58,454 nucleotides of DNA from Paludibacteraceae bacterium (GTDB lineage: Bacteria > Bacteroidota > Bacteroidia > Bacteroidales > Paludibacteraceae): NCBI GenBank assembly GCA_017962085.1, contig JAGCWA010000007.1:1-58454 (forward strand), read 5' to 3'. Each line of letters opens with the position of its first letter. Position 1 is the stretch's first letter. The position numbers were made by a program, and so were the translations under genes. Positions 18,697 through 27,007 of this stretch are shown here, one piece after another. The notes under the pieces were generated by a model, which was not told the origin of the DNA, did not search any database, and saw only the letters and a list, made by a program, of their open reading frames with translations.

Positions 18697-18717
18697 CAAA
18701 GGTAACATTTTTGTTAC
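18697..18717 (-). promoter_or_regulatory. hicAB promoter with overlapping operator palindrome
   Basis: Read on the minus strand, TACCTTTG (18704-18697) fits the TAnnTTTG -7 box, which puts the transcription start near 18692, about ten bases before the hicA ATG. The perfect inverted repeat GTAACA-TTTT-TGTTAC at 18702-18717 overlaps the upstream edge of this box. An operator here would block RNA polymerase, as expected for HicB autorepression. The operator role is inferred from position. Confidence 0.65.
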
Positions 18718-18772
18718 AATAATTAAAAAACAATGTGAAATAACGCAATATATTTTTATAACTATCTAAAAT

Positions 18773-20053
18773 TCAATCGTCTGCACACTTCTTGGCAAGC
18801 ACCGCATGTCCGATGCTGCACTGCAGGCATTTGCGCGCGTCGCAGTACTGGGTCTTCAGTTCGATGAGGGCTTGGCTCTGGAAGGCGTTCTCCGCGCATA
18901 CCCCGAACCTTTTCCACCCTTCCACCGTATGGTTCTTCTCCGCGGGGATCTGCTCCAATATCGCCATCATCCGGTCTTGTGTCTCCTCGTCCTCCTTCTG
19001 GATTGCGTAGGCGTAGAGGGCTGGGCTGACCGCATTGATGATGAGGAGGTCCAGCGTGGCGTCCGACATCTTCTTCGTGGTGTAGGGTGATTCCGCGCCG
19101 AACTTCATGTGGGTATGCCAGTAAGGGGAAACGCCTGTTTGCAGGGCTTGGCGGATAGTCGATGGGTCCTTCATCTCCAGTATTTTGGAAAATAGATTGT
19201 TGGAGTGGTGCACCAATGTGGTGAATTGTGCGATACGCACGTAAGGCGAGTTGTTGGGGCGCATTCTTGCGAATTTCCACAGCGAGGGGTCGATGGGGGT
19301 CAGTCCGAACTTATGGCGGAGGAAGTTGTATTCCCGTTGCAGGAGTGCCTCGTAATCGTCTGATGGGGTCTCTTTCAGTAGTCCCGCTTGCCCGAAGAAG
19401 AGCGCCTCGACCTGTTCGGGATGATCCTTGTGTTTGGCGAGGCAAGGGATGGGCAAGGATTGCGCCAGTTGGTCGAAGGGTTGTGCGTTGGTGTGCATGC
19501 CGAAGCTTTTGGCGAGCAGGCGGTAGAATACCTCCGACCAGTTGTTGCGGTTCTGTTTCAGGAGTGCGAAGATCTCCTCCGTTTTACGGCTCAGGCGTAG
19601 ATGCAGCATCCTGCAGAGTTGTAGTTGGAGGAACTCATGGGAGATTCGCTCCCAATGCTTTTCGCAGTGGATCCAGTGGTGGGGTCTCTTGAAATCCTCG
19701 TATTTGGCGAGTGTTGCCACATCGACGCGTAGTTCCATTTGGGGAATAAGGTCTCCGTTGGTGCGCCGGATGCGCGTGTCGGAGCGTTCCACCACATGCA
19801 GGACCACCGAGTCGTAGCGAGGGTCCTCGTCGTGGTGGTGCTTGTACCAGTCGGAGGCGGTGACATGGACCTCCACGTTTCCGGCCCAAATTGTTCCGTC
19901 GATTTTCACCTTCACATTGAAGAAATCAGGTCCAGCGTCCCGGTTTAATTCCCCCACATTGATCACAGAGATTGGTTCACCATCCACGGTGAGAAGTTGG
20001 CTTCCGTCGTAGAGACGGTACTGCCATGCATACTGCAACAAGTCTTCTTTCAT
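18773..20053 (-). CDS. DUF2851 family protein
   Basis: A 426-residue cytoplasmic protein with no signal peptide, of the DUF2851 family, which is common in Bacteroidetes and has no known function. Recognisable words are the N-terminal LLQYAWQYRLYDG, then NVGELNRDAGPDFFNVKVKI and GNVEVHVTASDWYKHHHDED, YDSVVLHVVE, and a cysteine cluster near the C-terminus (CDARKCLQC). Length and word order are typical. It is transcribed away from the lipid kinase gene at 20134, with an 80-bp divergent gap between them. Confidence 0.85.
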   Translation of the reverse strand: MKEDLLQYAWQYRLYDGSQLLTVDGEPISVINVGELNRDAGPDFFNVKVKIDGTIWAGNVEVHVTASDWYKHHHDEDPRYDSVVLHVVERSDTRIRRTNGDLIPQMELRVDVATLAKYEDFKRPHHWIHCEKHWERISHEFLQLQLCRMLHLRLSRKTEEIFALLKQNRNNWSEVFYRLLAKSFGMHTNAQPFDQLAQSLPIPCLAKHKDHPEQVEALFFGQAGLLKETPSDDYEALLQREYNFLRHKFGLTPIDPSLWKFARMRPNNSPYVRIAQFTTLVHHSNNLFSKILEMKDPSTIRQALQTGVSPYWHTHMKFGAESPYTTKKMSDATLDLLIINAVSPALYAYAIQKEDEETQDRMMAILEQIPAEKNHTVEGWKRFGVCAENAFQSQALIELKTQYCDARKCLQCSIGHAVLAKKCADD

Positions 20054-20105
20054 AATTGTTAACGTTAAAATTCAACAGGCGTGGCAAATATCGTAAATAA
20101 TTTTG

Positions 20106-20113
20106 TTACTTTG
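20106..20113 (+). promoter_or_regulatory. probable -7 box of the lipid kinase gene
   Basis: TTACTTTG is one base off the TAnnTTTG consensus. A start of transcription near 20119 would leave the ATG at 20116 outside the message and make the ATG at 20134 the true start. No good -33 box is visible. Confidence 0.4.
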
Positions 20114-20133
20114 CAATGTTTAAACGTATTTTT

Positions 20134-21015
20134 ATGCCCAAAAGAATTGCTTTTATCATCAATCCTATCTCTGGCACGAGCGACAAGAAGGACTTGCCTG
20201 ACTTGATTAAACAGACCTTCACGGAGGGATGGGATGTCACAATTGCGGAAACCCAACACGCCGGTCATGGGAAAGAGATGGCAAGCCAATTTGCGGCGGA
20301 TGGCTATGATGTTGTGGTGGCTTGTGGTGGGGACGGCACGATGAACGAGGTGGCCTCCGCGCTTGTACATACCGACACGGCCTTTGCGATCGTGCCCTAC
20401 GGTTCGGGCAATGGCTTCGCCAGACATTTAGGCTACTCCATGCGTCCGAAGGAGGCCTTGGAACAGATACTGAACGGAGAGGAGCGCAGTGTCGACAGCG
20501 GTTTGGCGAATGGCAAGCGATTCTTCTGCACGTGTGGTACGGGTTTCGACGCCCATGTGAGCCACTCCTTCTCCAAGGAGGGCAAGCGTGGTTTCCTCAC
20601 CTACCTGAAGGTTATCCTCCGGGAGTATAAAACGTACGAACCGAGGGTTTACCAATTGGAGAGCTCCTCGTTCCCTAGCGTAAAGAAAAAAGCGTTCCTT
20701 GTCACCTTCGCCAATGCGGCGCAATGGGGGAACAAGGCATATATCGCTCCGCACGCAAGTGTCTGTGATGGTGTAATGGATATCTGTGTTTTGGGTAAAT
20801 TCCCTGTCTACTCCGCATTGGGTTTAGCGATGAGGCTCTTCTTGGGATCGTTCGACAAGAGCCGCCACGTGACCGCCCTCAAGGCGAAGGAGGTGACGCT
20901 CATACGCGACATGGAGGGAGAGTTCCACATCGACGGAGATCCGCTGATGATGGGCAAGGAGATTAAGGTGGAGATTGATCCGCTCTCCTTGAAAGTTAGG
21001 GTAAAACCAATTTAA
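20134..21015 (+). CDS. diacylglycerol kinase family lipid kinase (DagK/YegS type)
   Basis: Phosphorylates a lipid head group, most likely diacylglycerol or a sphingoid/ceramide-type lipid, at the cytoplasmic membrane with ATP. Family motifs are complete: NPISGT near the N-terminus, GGDGTMNEV (nucleotide-binding loop), PYGSGNGFARHLG, and the C-terminal GEFHIDGDPL. At 293 residues it has the usual length. The frame opens 18 bases earlier at ATG 20116, but that ATG lies almost on the -7 box, so 20134 (MPKRIAFIINPISGT) is preferred. The exact lipid cannot be read from the sequence; Bacteroidetes make sphingolipids, so a sphingoid substrate is possible. Confidence 0.85.
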   Translation: MPKRIAFIINPISGTSDKKDLPDLIKQTFTEGWDVTIAETQHAGHGKEMASQFAADGYDVVVACGGDGTMNEVASALVHTDTAFAIVPYGSGNGFARHLGYSMRPKEALEQILNGEERSVDSGLANGKRFFCTCGTGFDAHVSHSFSKEGKRGFLTYLKVILREYKTYEPRVYQLESSSFPSVKKKAFLVTFANAAQWGNKAYIAPHASVCDGVMDICVLGKFPVYSALGLAMRLFLGSFDKSRHVTALKAKEVTLIRDMEGEFHIDGDPLMMGKEIKVEIDPLSLKVRVKPI

Positions 21016-21033
21016 TCATTAAATATAATTTTT

Positions 21034-21879
21034 ATGAAAAAATTTTTGTTATGGTCGCTTTTGTGGCTCGTGGTTTGTTCCCCGTCTTGGGCTCAGGCCA
21101 ATGCTGAAACTGGCGGCGGATTGAAGGTGAATCTCGGCGTTGGCGCAAGCATAACCGGTGGTTCCGTCAGCATGTATAGCCATGAAAATAAGAAACTCAT
21201 GAATCCGTGGGATAGAGAGTTTTTTATCGGTTGCACGAATTGGCATTTCGAGTTCATCTCGGACTTCCTTCCTCAAAGTGAGCGTATCTCCTTTGGCACA
21301 GGCCTTCGTATCACGGGACAGACCGCTTCGTCCAGATATTGGGAGGATATGTATTGGTTGGTCAAAGAGGGTCCTAACCTGCGTGATTATGTGACGATAG
21401 GCTCTATGTCTCAACGGAATTTCTATTTGGGCGTTCCGCTCTATTTCCGCGTCTTCTTCAGCTCTCAAGAGAATAGGGTGCGTCCGTACGTCAAGTTCGA
21501 CGCCAGCATGGACTTCCTGCTCGGTTATCGGAACTCGATGGATATAACGGACTTGCACATGAGAACGCTTTATGAGGATAAGTTGGAGGAGGAAATGGGT
21601 GAGCCGGACCATTTCCACGTCTCTTCTTCGGCGGCTGTTGGTCTCAGAATCAATTGCAACCATTTTTATGTTTGCCCGGAGATTGTCTTGCCTCGCATCG
21701 AGATTGGTGGCAGCCCATTCACTTTCTTTGACAAGAGTGAATATATCGGCTCCGTCGGTGTGAAACTCTCTTTCTTGTTCCCTATGGGAAATAATGCGAA
21801 GGATGACGCCGCTGAGGTGAAGACATCTTATAGCTCTAATATACAGCAAGAAAATAGTATGCCTGTCGAGGATTTTTAA
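21034..21879 (+). CDS. exported protein, probable small outer-membrane beta-barrel
   Basis: The signal peptide is MKKFLLWSLLWLVVCSPSWA. The mature part has alternating aromatic and hydrophobic strands (LKVNLGVGASITGG, ISFGTGLRITGQ, FYLGVPLYFRVFF, VRPYVKFDASMDFLLGY, AAVGLRINCNHFYVCPEIVL, YIGSVGVKLSFLF). These resemble the eight-strand outer-membrane proteins of Bacteroidetes. A charged tail follows the last strand. I do not recognise a specific family. The gene sits 18 bp after the lipid kinase and 20 bp before a surface lipoprotein gene, probably in one operon. Confidence 0.6.
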   Translation: MKKFLLWSLLWLVVCSPSWAQANAETGGGLKVNLGVGASITGGSVSMYSHENKKLMNPWDREFFIGCTNWHFEFISDFLPQSERISFGTGLRITGQTASSRYWEDMYWLVKEGPNLRDYVTIGSMSQRNFYLGVPLYFRVFFSSQENRVRPYVKFDASMDFLLGYRNSMDITDLHMRTLYEDKLEEEMGEPDHFHVSSSAAVGLRINCNHFYVCPEIVLPRIEIGGSPFTFFDKSEYIGSVGVKLSFLFPMGNNAKDDAAEVKTSYSSNIQQENSMPVEDF

Positions 21880-21899
21880 TTTAATTATCATAGAAGATT

Positions 21900-22550
21900 A
21901 TGGATATATTAAAAAAGATATTATGGTCAGCTCTCCTCTTTTTGCCTTTCTCATGCTACGAGGAGGAGGAACCGATTGACACCGAATGTGGAAAAGATGT
22001 TTTCGACATTGATATGGATGGCCTGAAATTCACGGACGATTATGAGTTCAAACCTGCGGGCTTAGCTGTTTCCGACAGTTTTGTGACATTCTCTTTGTAT
22101 GGTCGTGTGGAGAGGAGATGGAACCACGATGATTGGAAAGATAAACCTCAATACAGCGATTACCATTCCCATGAGAATGATTATCGGGCGCTCTCCATTT
22201 CCTTCCCATTGAAACAAAGGAAGATGGATGATTTCACGGATGTGGTATCGTTGAGCCAAACCTCTATTGACTTCGGGAAGGACAGTGTCCTCGTGACGTT
22301 GGAGGTGAACGACGTAAAGGACACCTTGGATGTGACTTCCGGATTGTTGCGGTTCAATTGCGCAGATCTGCTGGGTATCGATGGACATCGGGATTTTGTG
22401 GTCCTCGCGGGTACGCTGTCATTCAGTTATTATGACAGCAAGGCGCAGGACTCGACAAATATTGCCGTTAAAAAGGATTTTTACAACAAGAAATCCATGG
22501 GTGGCAATTTCGACGTGCGAATCGGTCGTAGTAACTTCGATAAGAAATAA
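21900..22550 (+). CDS. surface lipoprotein of unknown function
   Basis: A 216-residue protein with a lipoprotein signal (MDILKKILWSALLFLPFSC). The lipid cysteine is followed by YEEEEPID, an acidic run like the lipoprotein export signal that sends Bacteroidetes lipoproteins to the cell surface. The rest is mainly beta-strand-like, with no motif I recognise. It lies 20 bp after the 21034 gene and 11 bp before tamB, so it may be exported by or act with the outer-membrane proteins encoded around it. Confidence 0.6.
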   Translation: MDILKKILWSALLFLPFSCYEEEEPIDTECGKDVFDIDMDGLKFTDDYEFKPAGLAVSDSFVTFSLYGRVERRWNHDDWKDKPQYSDYHSHENDYRALSISFPLKQRKMDDFTDVVSLSQTSIDFGKDSVLVTLEVNDVKDTLDVTSGLLRFNCADLLGIDGHRDFVVLAGTLSFSYYDSKAQDSTNIAVKKDFYNKKSMGGNFDVRIGRSNFDKK

Positions 22551-22561
22551 TAATCCATTTC

Positions 22562-25500
22562 GTGAAAAAGGCGTTCCGCATATTGTTGCTGGTCATCGCT
22601 GTTATTCTTGCCTTGAATATCGTTGTGGTGGCTTTGCTGAGCAACAAGAGTGTGCAGAAATCGCTGATTTCATACGGAGAAAACTGGCTGAGGGAGAGGA
22701 CCAACACGGAACTCTCCCTCGGTTATATTGGCTTTGACCTCCTCAACGGCTTCTTCGTGGAGGGGCTCTACGTGGAGGACCAGCAGGGGGACACGCTGCT
22801 CTTCGCGGACAAAATCAAGGCGGACGTTAACTTGCGCGCCCTCCTGAATGTCAACAATCTGAAAATCAAAAAGGTGGAGTTGGATGACTTCGTCGCCCAC
22901 ATCCACAAGGAGACGGATTCCTCCGCCTTCAATTTCCAATTCCTGATCGACGCTTTCGCGAGCGATGAGCCTAAGGAGGAGAAACCTCAGGCTGATCCTT
23001 TCGCCTTGACAATCAAATCGATCGTCCTGAAAAACGGTCGGGTGACCTATGACGTGCGCTCCGCCGAGGAGACGCCCGATCTCTTCAACGCTTCGCATAT
23101 CGATTGCTCCAACCTATGCTTGGACGCCTTCTTCGCCTTGTCCCCTAAGGGGGCTATCGAGGTAGAGGTGGAGACGCTCTCCCTCGCCGAAAAGTCCGGA
23201 CTGAGGGTGGAAAACTTAGCGTTGGAGGCTACGCTGGAGGATAACAAGCTCTCCCTGCCTTCGCTGGCGCTCTCCCTGCCGAAGAGCCAACTTGCCTTGA
23301 AGGGGGAAGGATCATTGGATGACCTCGCCTATGACGTCACCCTCTCCTCCGACTCTTTCTCCTTGGCGGACCTGCGGTGCTTCGTGCCGATGTTCGCCTG
23401 CATGAAGGATTCCACCGCCTTGTCACTCCACGCCTTCGGGAAGTTCCCTTCCGTGAATGTGGAGAATCTGAAGATTAACTACCCTACCCTCCTCCATCTC
23501 TCCGCTCCTGTCGTGAAAATGGAGGATTGCCTATCATGGGACTCCACCGCCTACGTGCTACGCATAGACGAGCTCTCCCTGACGAAACAGGGCATGGATA
23601 GGATTATGGCGATGGTCGGCAAGGAGCCTAATCCTACGCTCTCCGAATACCTGCCTATGAAGCTAAAGCTCCAGCTCGATGGTCCGCTGTCGAATGCGAA
23701 GCTGAAGGGAGACCTCGCCTCCACGCTGGCTTCCCTCGCCTTGGATGGAACGTTGCGGTATGTGAACCGGGAGAACTACTTAGGGTGCGACCTCTCCACC
23801 TCCTTCACGGACGTGGCGCTGGACTCCATCCTCCATTCAAATGATTTCAAACGTTTATCGATGACGGCGGACCTCCAATTAGACTGGAAGATGGAGGCTA
23901 TGCCTGACGCCCGCCTCGTCGCCCGCCTTCCGGATTTTTCCTATAAGGGCTATGCCTATGACACGTTGAGGCTCAACGCCCATTATTTCAAAACGGACTC
24001 GCTCTCCTCCTTCGTGGAGGTCCGCGACCCTAACCTTTTCTGCAACGCGAAGGTGGAGGCGGCTAACCTGTCGGGCGAGGTGCCCCGCTTCGCTGTGGCG
24101 ACGGTGATCCGTCATTTCTCGCCACAAGCCACCCATCTCGCCGACTCGCTCGGCAACGCTCGGATCGACGTGGCGCTCTCCGCCCGTGTGACGGACCTCA
24201 ATACGCTTTTAGGCGAGGTGGCCATCGATAGCCTCAACCTGAGCGGTGACTCCGCCCATATCATCTGGAGCAAACCATCCGTCGCCCGTCATGTGGCCCT
24301 CGCGGATGGCACGAGACATCTCTTCTTCTCCTCGCCCGCCTTGGACGTTGACCTGAAGGGACGCTATGAGTTCGCGGATATCTACCCTTCGGTATTGGGT
24401 GTCGTGCGCTCCTATTGGCCGCACCTCTTCCTGAAGATGGAGGTGCCGGAGGGGGGCAAAGAGAACCGTTTCGCCTTCAATCTGAAGGTGAAGGAGGTGG
24501 AGAACCTCATGCGTTTCATCGGGCAGGATATCTCCCTGAAGGAGGGCGCTTCCCTTTCGGGTAAGCTTTCCGCCCCGGACAATTCATTGGACATGAAACT
24601 GGAACTGCCCTACTTCCGCAGCGGAACCTCCACACTACGTGACATTAAATTGGCCGTGGATGCGGATGGCAAGAAGATGGGCCTCTATGCTGATTTGGTG
24701 GCCGACTCATCCGCCTCCAACGGAGCCGCCATGCTGGATATGCATCTGCGCTCCTCCATCGCGCAGAATAGAATGGACGGTCGGTTGGCACTCACCACCT
24801 TGCCGGACACTGCGATGCTGAGGGGTATGCTTCCCTTCGTGATCCATTCCGAGAAGTGGGGTGCCGACGGGTTCAACATGTGCCTCTCCACCCTACAGTC
24901 TGAATGGATATTAACGGGGCATCATTTCGGATTATCCCCGGCCATCGTACGACAAATGGGCCAGAAAATAGGTGTGAAGAACGTGGGTGTCTCCCTAGAC
25001 GGCAACCTCCTCATGGATGTCGCCGGCGTCATCTCCGACGAGCTGAGCGACACGTTGAGCGCCCGCTTCGACCATGTGGATCTGGAGCCGATTCTATCTG
25101 CTGTCGCCCGAAAATATATTCCGCTGCACTGCTCCCTGAATGGTGAGGTGCGCGCCTCTGCCTTGACGGGCGAGAAGATGCGTTTCCAGACCAACGGATT
25201 GCATCTCGACAGCATCGTCTACGATGGCATACGCATCGGCGACTTGGTGGCGGACATGCGTTGGCACAATGAACGGAAGGGTGTGTTGTCTAGAATAACG
25301 CTGAGCGATAGGGGCAAACGTCTGGCGCAGGTGCAGGGCGTGGTGATGCCTGCGGATAATACGATGAAGATGGTGATTTCCATGGACTCCCTCCCGCTGG
25401 AGACCTTCCTGCCATTCGCCTCGGACTACGTGACCGATATACGTGGCTTCCTCGGTGCCAGCATCCTGGCGGAGGGTAGCATATCCGACCCTGAGCTCGA

Positions 25501-27007
25501 CGGCTTCCTCTTCCTGAAGGACTCCCATATGCGGGTCAATTACACGGGAGTGGGCTACTCCATCTCGGATAGCATCAAGTTCAAAAAGAACCAACTGCGG
25601 ATGGACCGCTTCACCGTGAAGGACGACAACGGAAACAAACTGACGATCAGGGGTAACATCTCCCACGAAAGGCTCCAATCGTTCAAATACAACCTCTTGG
25701 TGAACATGGACAACTTCCTGCTGCTGAACAACCCGAAGGCTAAGTCGAACACGGTCTATGGCGTCTTCTACGCGAACGCCAAGGACTTGCGCCTGAACTG
25801 GACGGACACGCACATGAAGGTGACGGGCGAGTTCAGCAATGGTGACAAGACCTCGCTGAATATAGTCCTGCCGGAGACGGTGACGGAGGTGCAGACCTAC
25901 GACAACATCGTCTACGTCCAGCCTGCCGGTGCGGAGGATGCGGACTCTGCCGCCGCTGAGAAGGAGCCGCCGCTGAATATCGAGGCGGACATCATGGTGG
26001 GGCTGACCGACCAAGCCTCCTTCTTCGTCAACGTGGCGGATGGGGCGATGGTCAACGGAAACGGTAACCTCCATGTCACCTACAACGAGGGAATCGTCTC
26101 GATCTATAACCGATATACGGTAAACAATGGTTACGTGAAGGTCAAGCTGAGCGAGATCCCAGCCAAGAAGTTCACGATCCAGCAAGGCGCCTATGTGGAG
26201 TTCAACGGAGACCCGATGAAGCTGAAGTTCGACGCCACCGCCTCGTATGACCTGACGGCCGACCTCGCCACGCTCAGCAGCACTTTCACGAGCATGGGTC
26301 TGAGCACTACCCGCCAGCCAGTGCGCTGCGGCGTGCATGCCTCCGGGTCGCTCTCGCAGATGAACCTCACCTACGACATCTCCTTGCCGAAGGCGGATAA
26401 CAACGTGACGCAGAATATGAACAGTATCATCACGACGGACGAGATACGGATCCGCGAGTTCGCCTACTTGATCGGCTTGGGCATGTTCTATGCGCCGGAC
26501 GAGCAGGCGCAGGGCGATATGCTCACCTCATTGGCCTCCTCGTCCCTCTCCTCCGCCTTGAACAACGCACTCTCCTCCGTCTTGGGCGATAAGGTGACCA
26601 TCGGTACGGGTTTCAGCTCCTCGCAGGAGGATTTCTCCGACATGGAGATGAACGTATCCGTCTCCACGAAGCTATTCAATGACAGGCTGTTGCTCAGCAC
26701 CAACTTAGGCTACCAGCGGCAGGCGACGGCCGACGAGGAGAGCGGGTCGTCGTTCTTGGGAGACTTCGATGCGGAATATCTTTTGGGCAAGAAAAAGGTG
26801 GTCAGGCTCAAGGCCTTTAACCATACGAACAATGATTTTTACCGTGCCTCCGGCAATACGCAAGGCGTCGGAGTGGTCTTTGTCAAGGAGGCGAAGACCT
26901 TCCGTGGACTCTTGCCTTTCGGGAAGGATGTATACGGCAATAACCTGTTGGTTCCCCGTGATACGGTCGTGAAGGAAGAAGAAAGGAGGGTTGAGGATGG
27001 TGAATAG
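22562..27007 (+). CDS. tamB: TamB-like inner-membrane-anchored assembly and lipid-transport protein
   Basis: A 1481-residue AsmA/TamB-family protein. It begins at GTG 22562, as no ATG lies in frame upstream. An N-terminal membrane anchor (ILLLVIAVILALNIVVVALL) leads into a very long repetitive beta-groove region typical of bridge-like proteins that carry phospholipid or help fold barrels across the periplasm. The C-terminal roughly 450 residues carry the TamB (DUF490) domain: LEADIMVGLTDQASFFVN-like strands, YNEGIVSIYNRYTVNNGYVK, FNGDPMKLKFDATASYDLTA, and the end VRLKAFNHTN. It overlaps the tamL gene by 11 bases, so the two are translationally coupled. Confidence 0.88.
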   Translation: MKKAFRILLLVIAVILALNIVVVALLSNKSVQKSLISYGENWLRERTNTELSLGYIGFDLLNGFFVEGLYVEDQQGDTLLFADKIKADVNLRALLNVNNLKIKKVELDDFVAHIHKETDSSAFNFQFLIDAFASDEPKEEKPQADPFALTIKSIVLKNGRVTYDVRSAEETPDLFNASHIDCSNLCLDAFFALSPKGAIEVEVETLSLAEKSGLRVENLALEATLEDNKLSLPSLALSLPKSQLALKGEGSLDDLAYDVTLSSDSFSLADLRCFVPMFACMKDSTALSLHAFGKFPSVNVENLKINYPTLLHLSAPVVKMEDCLSWDSTAYVLRIDELSLTKQGMDRIMAMVGKEPNPTLSEYLPMKLKLQLDGPLSNAKLKGDLASTLASLALDGTLRYVNRENYLGCDLSTSFTDVALDSILHSNDFKRLSMTADLQLDWKMEAMPDARLVARLPDFSYKGYAYDTLRLNAHYFKTDSLSSFVEVRDPNLFCNAKVEAANLSGEVPRFAVATVIRHFSPQATHLADSLGNARIDVALSARVTDLNTLLGEVAIDSLNLSGDSAHIIWSKPSVARHVALADGTRHLFFSSPALDVDLKGRYEFADIYPSVLGVVRSYWPHLFLKMEVPEGGKENRFAFNLKVKEVENLMRFIGQDISLKEGASLSGKLSAPDNSLDMKLELPYFRSGTSTLRDIKLAVDADGKKMGLYADLVADSSASNGAAMLDMHLRSSIAQNRMDGRLALTTLPDTAMLRGMLPFVIHSEKWGADGFNMCLSTLQSEWILTGHHFGLSPAIVRQMGQKIGVKNVGVSLDGNLLMDVAGVISDELSDTLSARFDHVDLEPILSAVARKYIPLHCSLNGEVRASALTGEKMRFQTNGLHLDSIVYDGIRIGDLVADMRWHNERKGVLSRITLSDRGKRLAQVQGVVMPADNTMKMVISMDSLPLETFLPFASDYVTDIRGFLGASILAEGSISDPELDGFLFLKDSHMRVNYTGVGYSISDSIKFKKNQLRMDRFTVKDDNGNKLTIRGNISHERLQSFKYNLLVNMDNFLLLNNPKAKSNTVYGVFYANAKDLRLNWTDTHMKVTGEFSNGDKTSLNIVLPETVTEVQTYDNIVYVQPAGAEDADSAAAEKEPPLNIEADIMVGLTDQASFFVNVADGAMVNGNGNLHVTYNEGIVSIYNRYTVNNGYVKVKLSEIPAKKFTIQQGAYVEFNGDPMKLKFDATASYDLTADLATLSSTFTSMGLSTTRQPVRCGVHASGSLSQMNLTYDISLPKADNNVTQNMNSIITTDEIRIREFAYLIGLGMFYAPDEQAQGDMLTSLASSSLSSALNNALSSVLGDKVTIGTGFSSSQEDFSDMEMNVSVSTKLFNDRLLLSTNLGYQRQATADEESGSSFLGDFDAEYLLGKKKVVRLKAFNHTNNDFYRASGNTQGVGVVFVKEAKTFRGLLPFGKDVYGNNLLVPRDTVVKEEERRVEDGE

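Noticed and set aside
20116-20133. Upstream ATG for the lipid kinase
   Set aside because: It lies directly on the probable -7 box, so it would not be in the message.
21049-21891. 280-codon minus-strand open frame opposite the outer-membrane-like gene
   Set aside because: The plus strand has a signal peptide and beta-strand pattern; the minus reading has neither.
25094-26338. 414-codon minus-strand open frame opposite tamB
   Set aside because: Shadow frame within the conserved TamB C-terminal domain; composition (Val, His, Arg, Leu) is typical of antisense reading.
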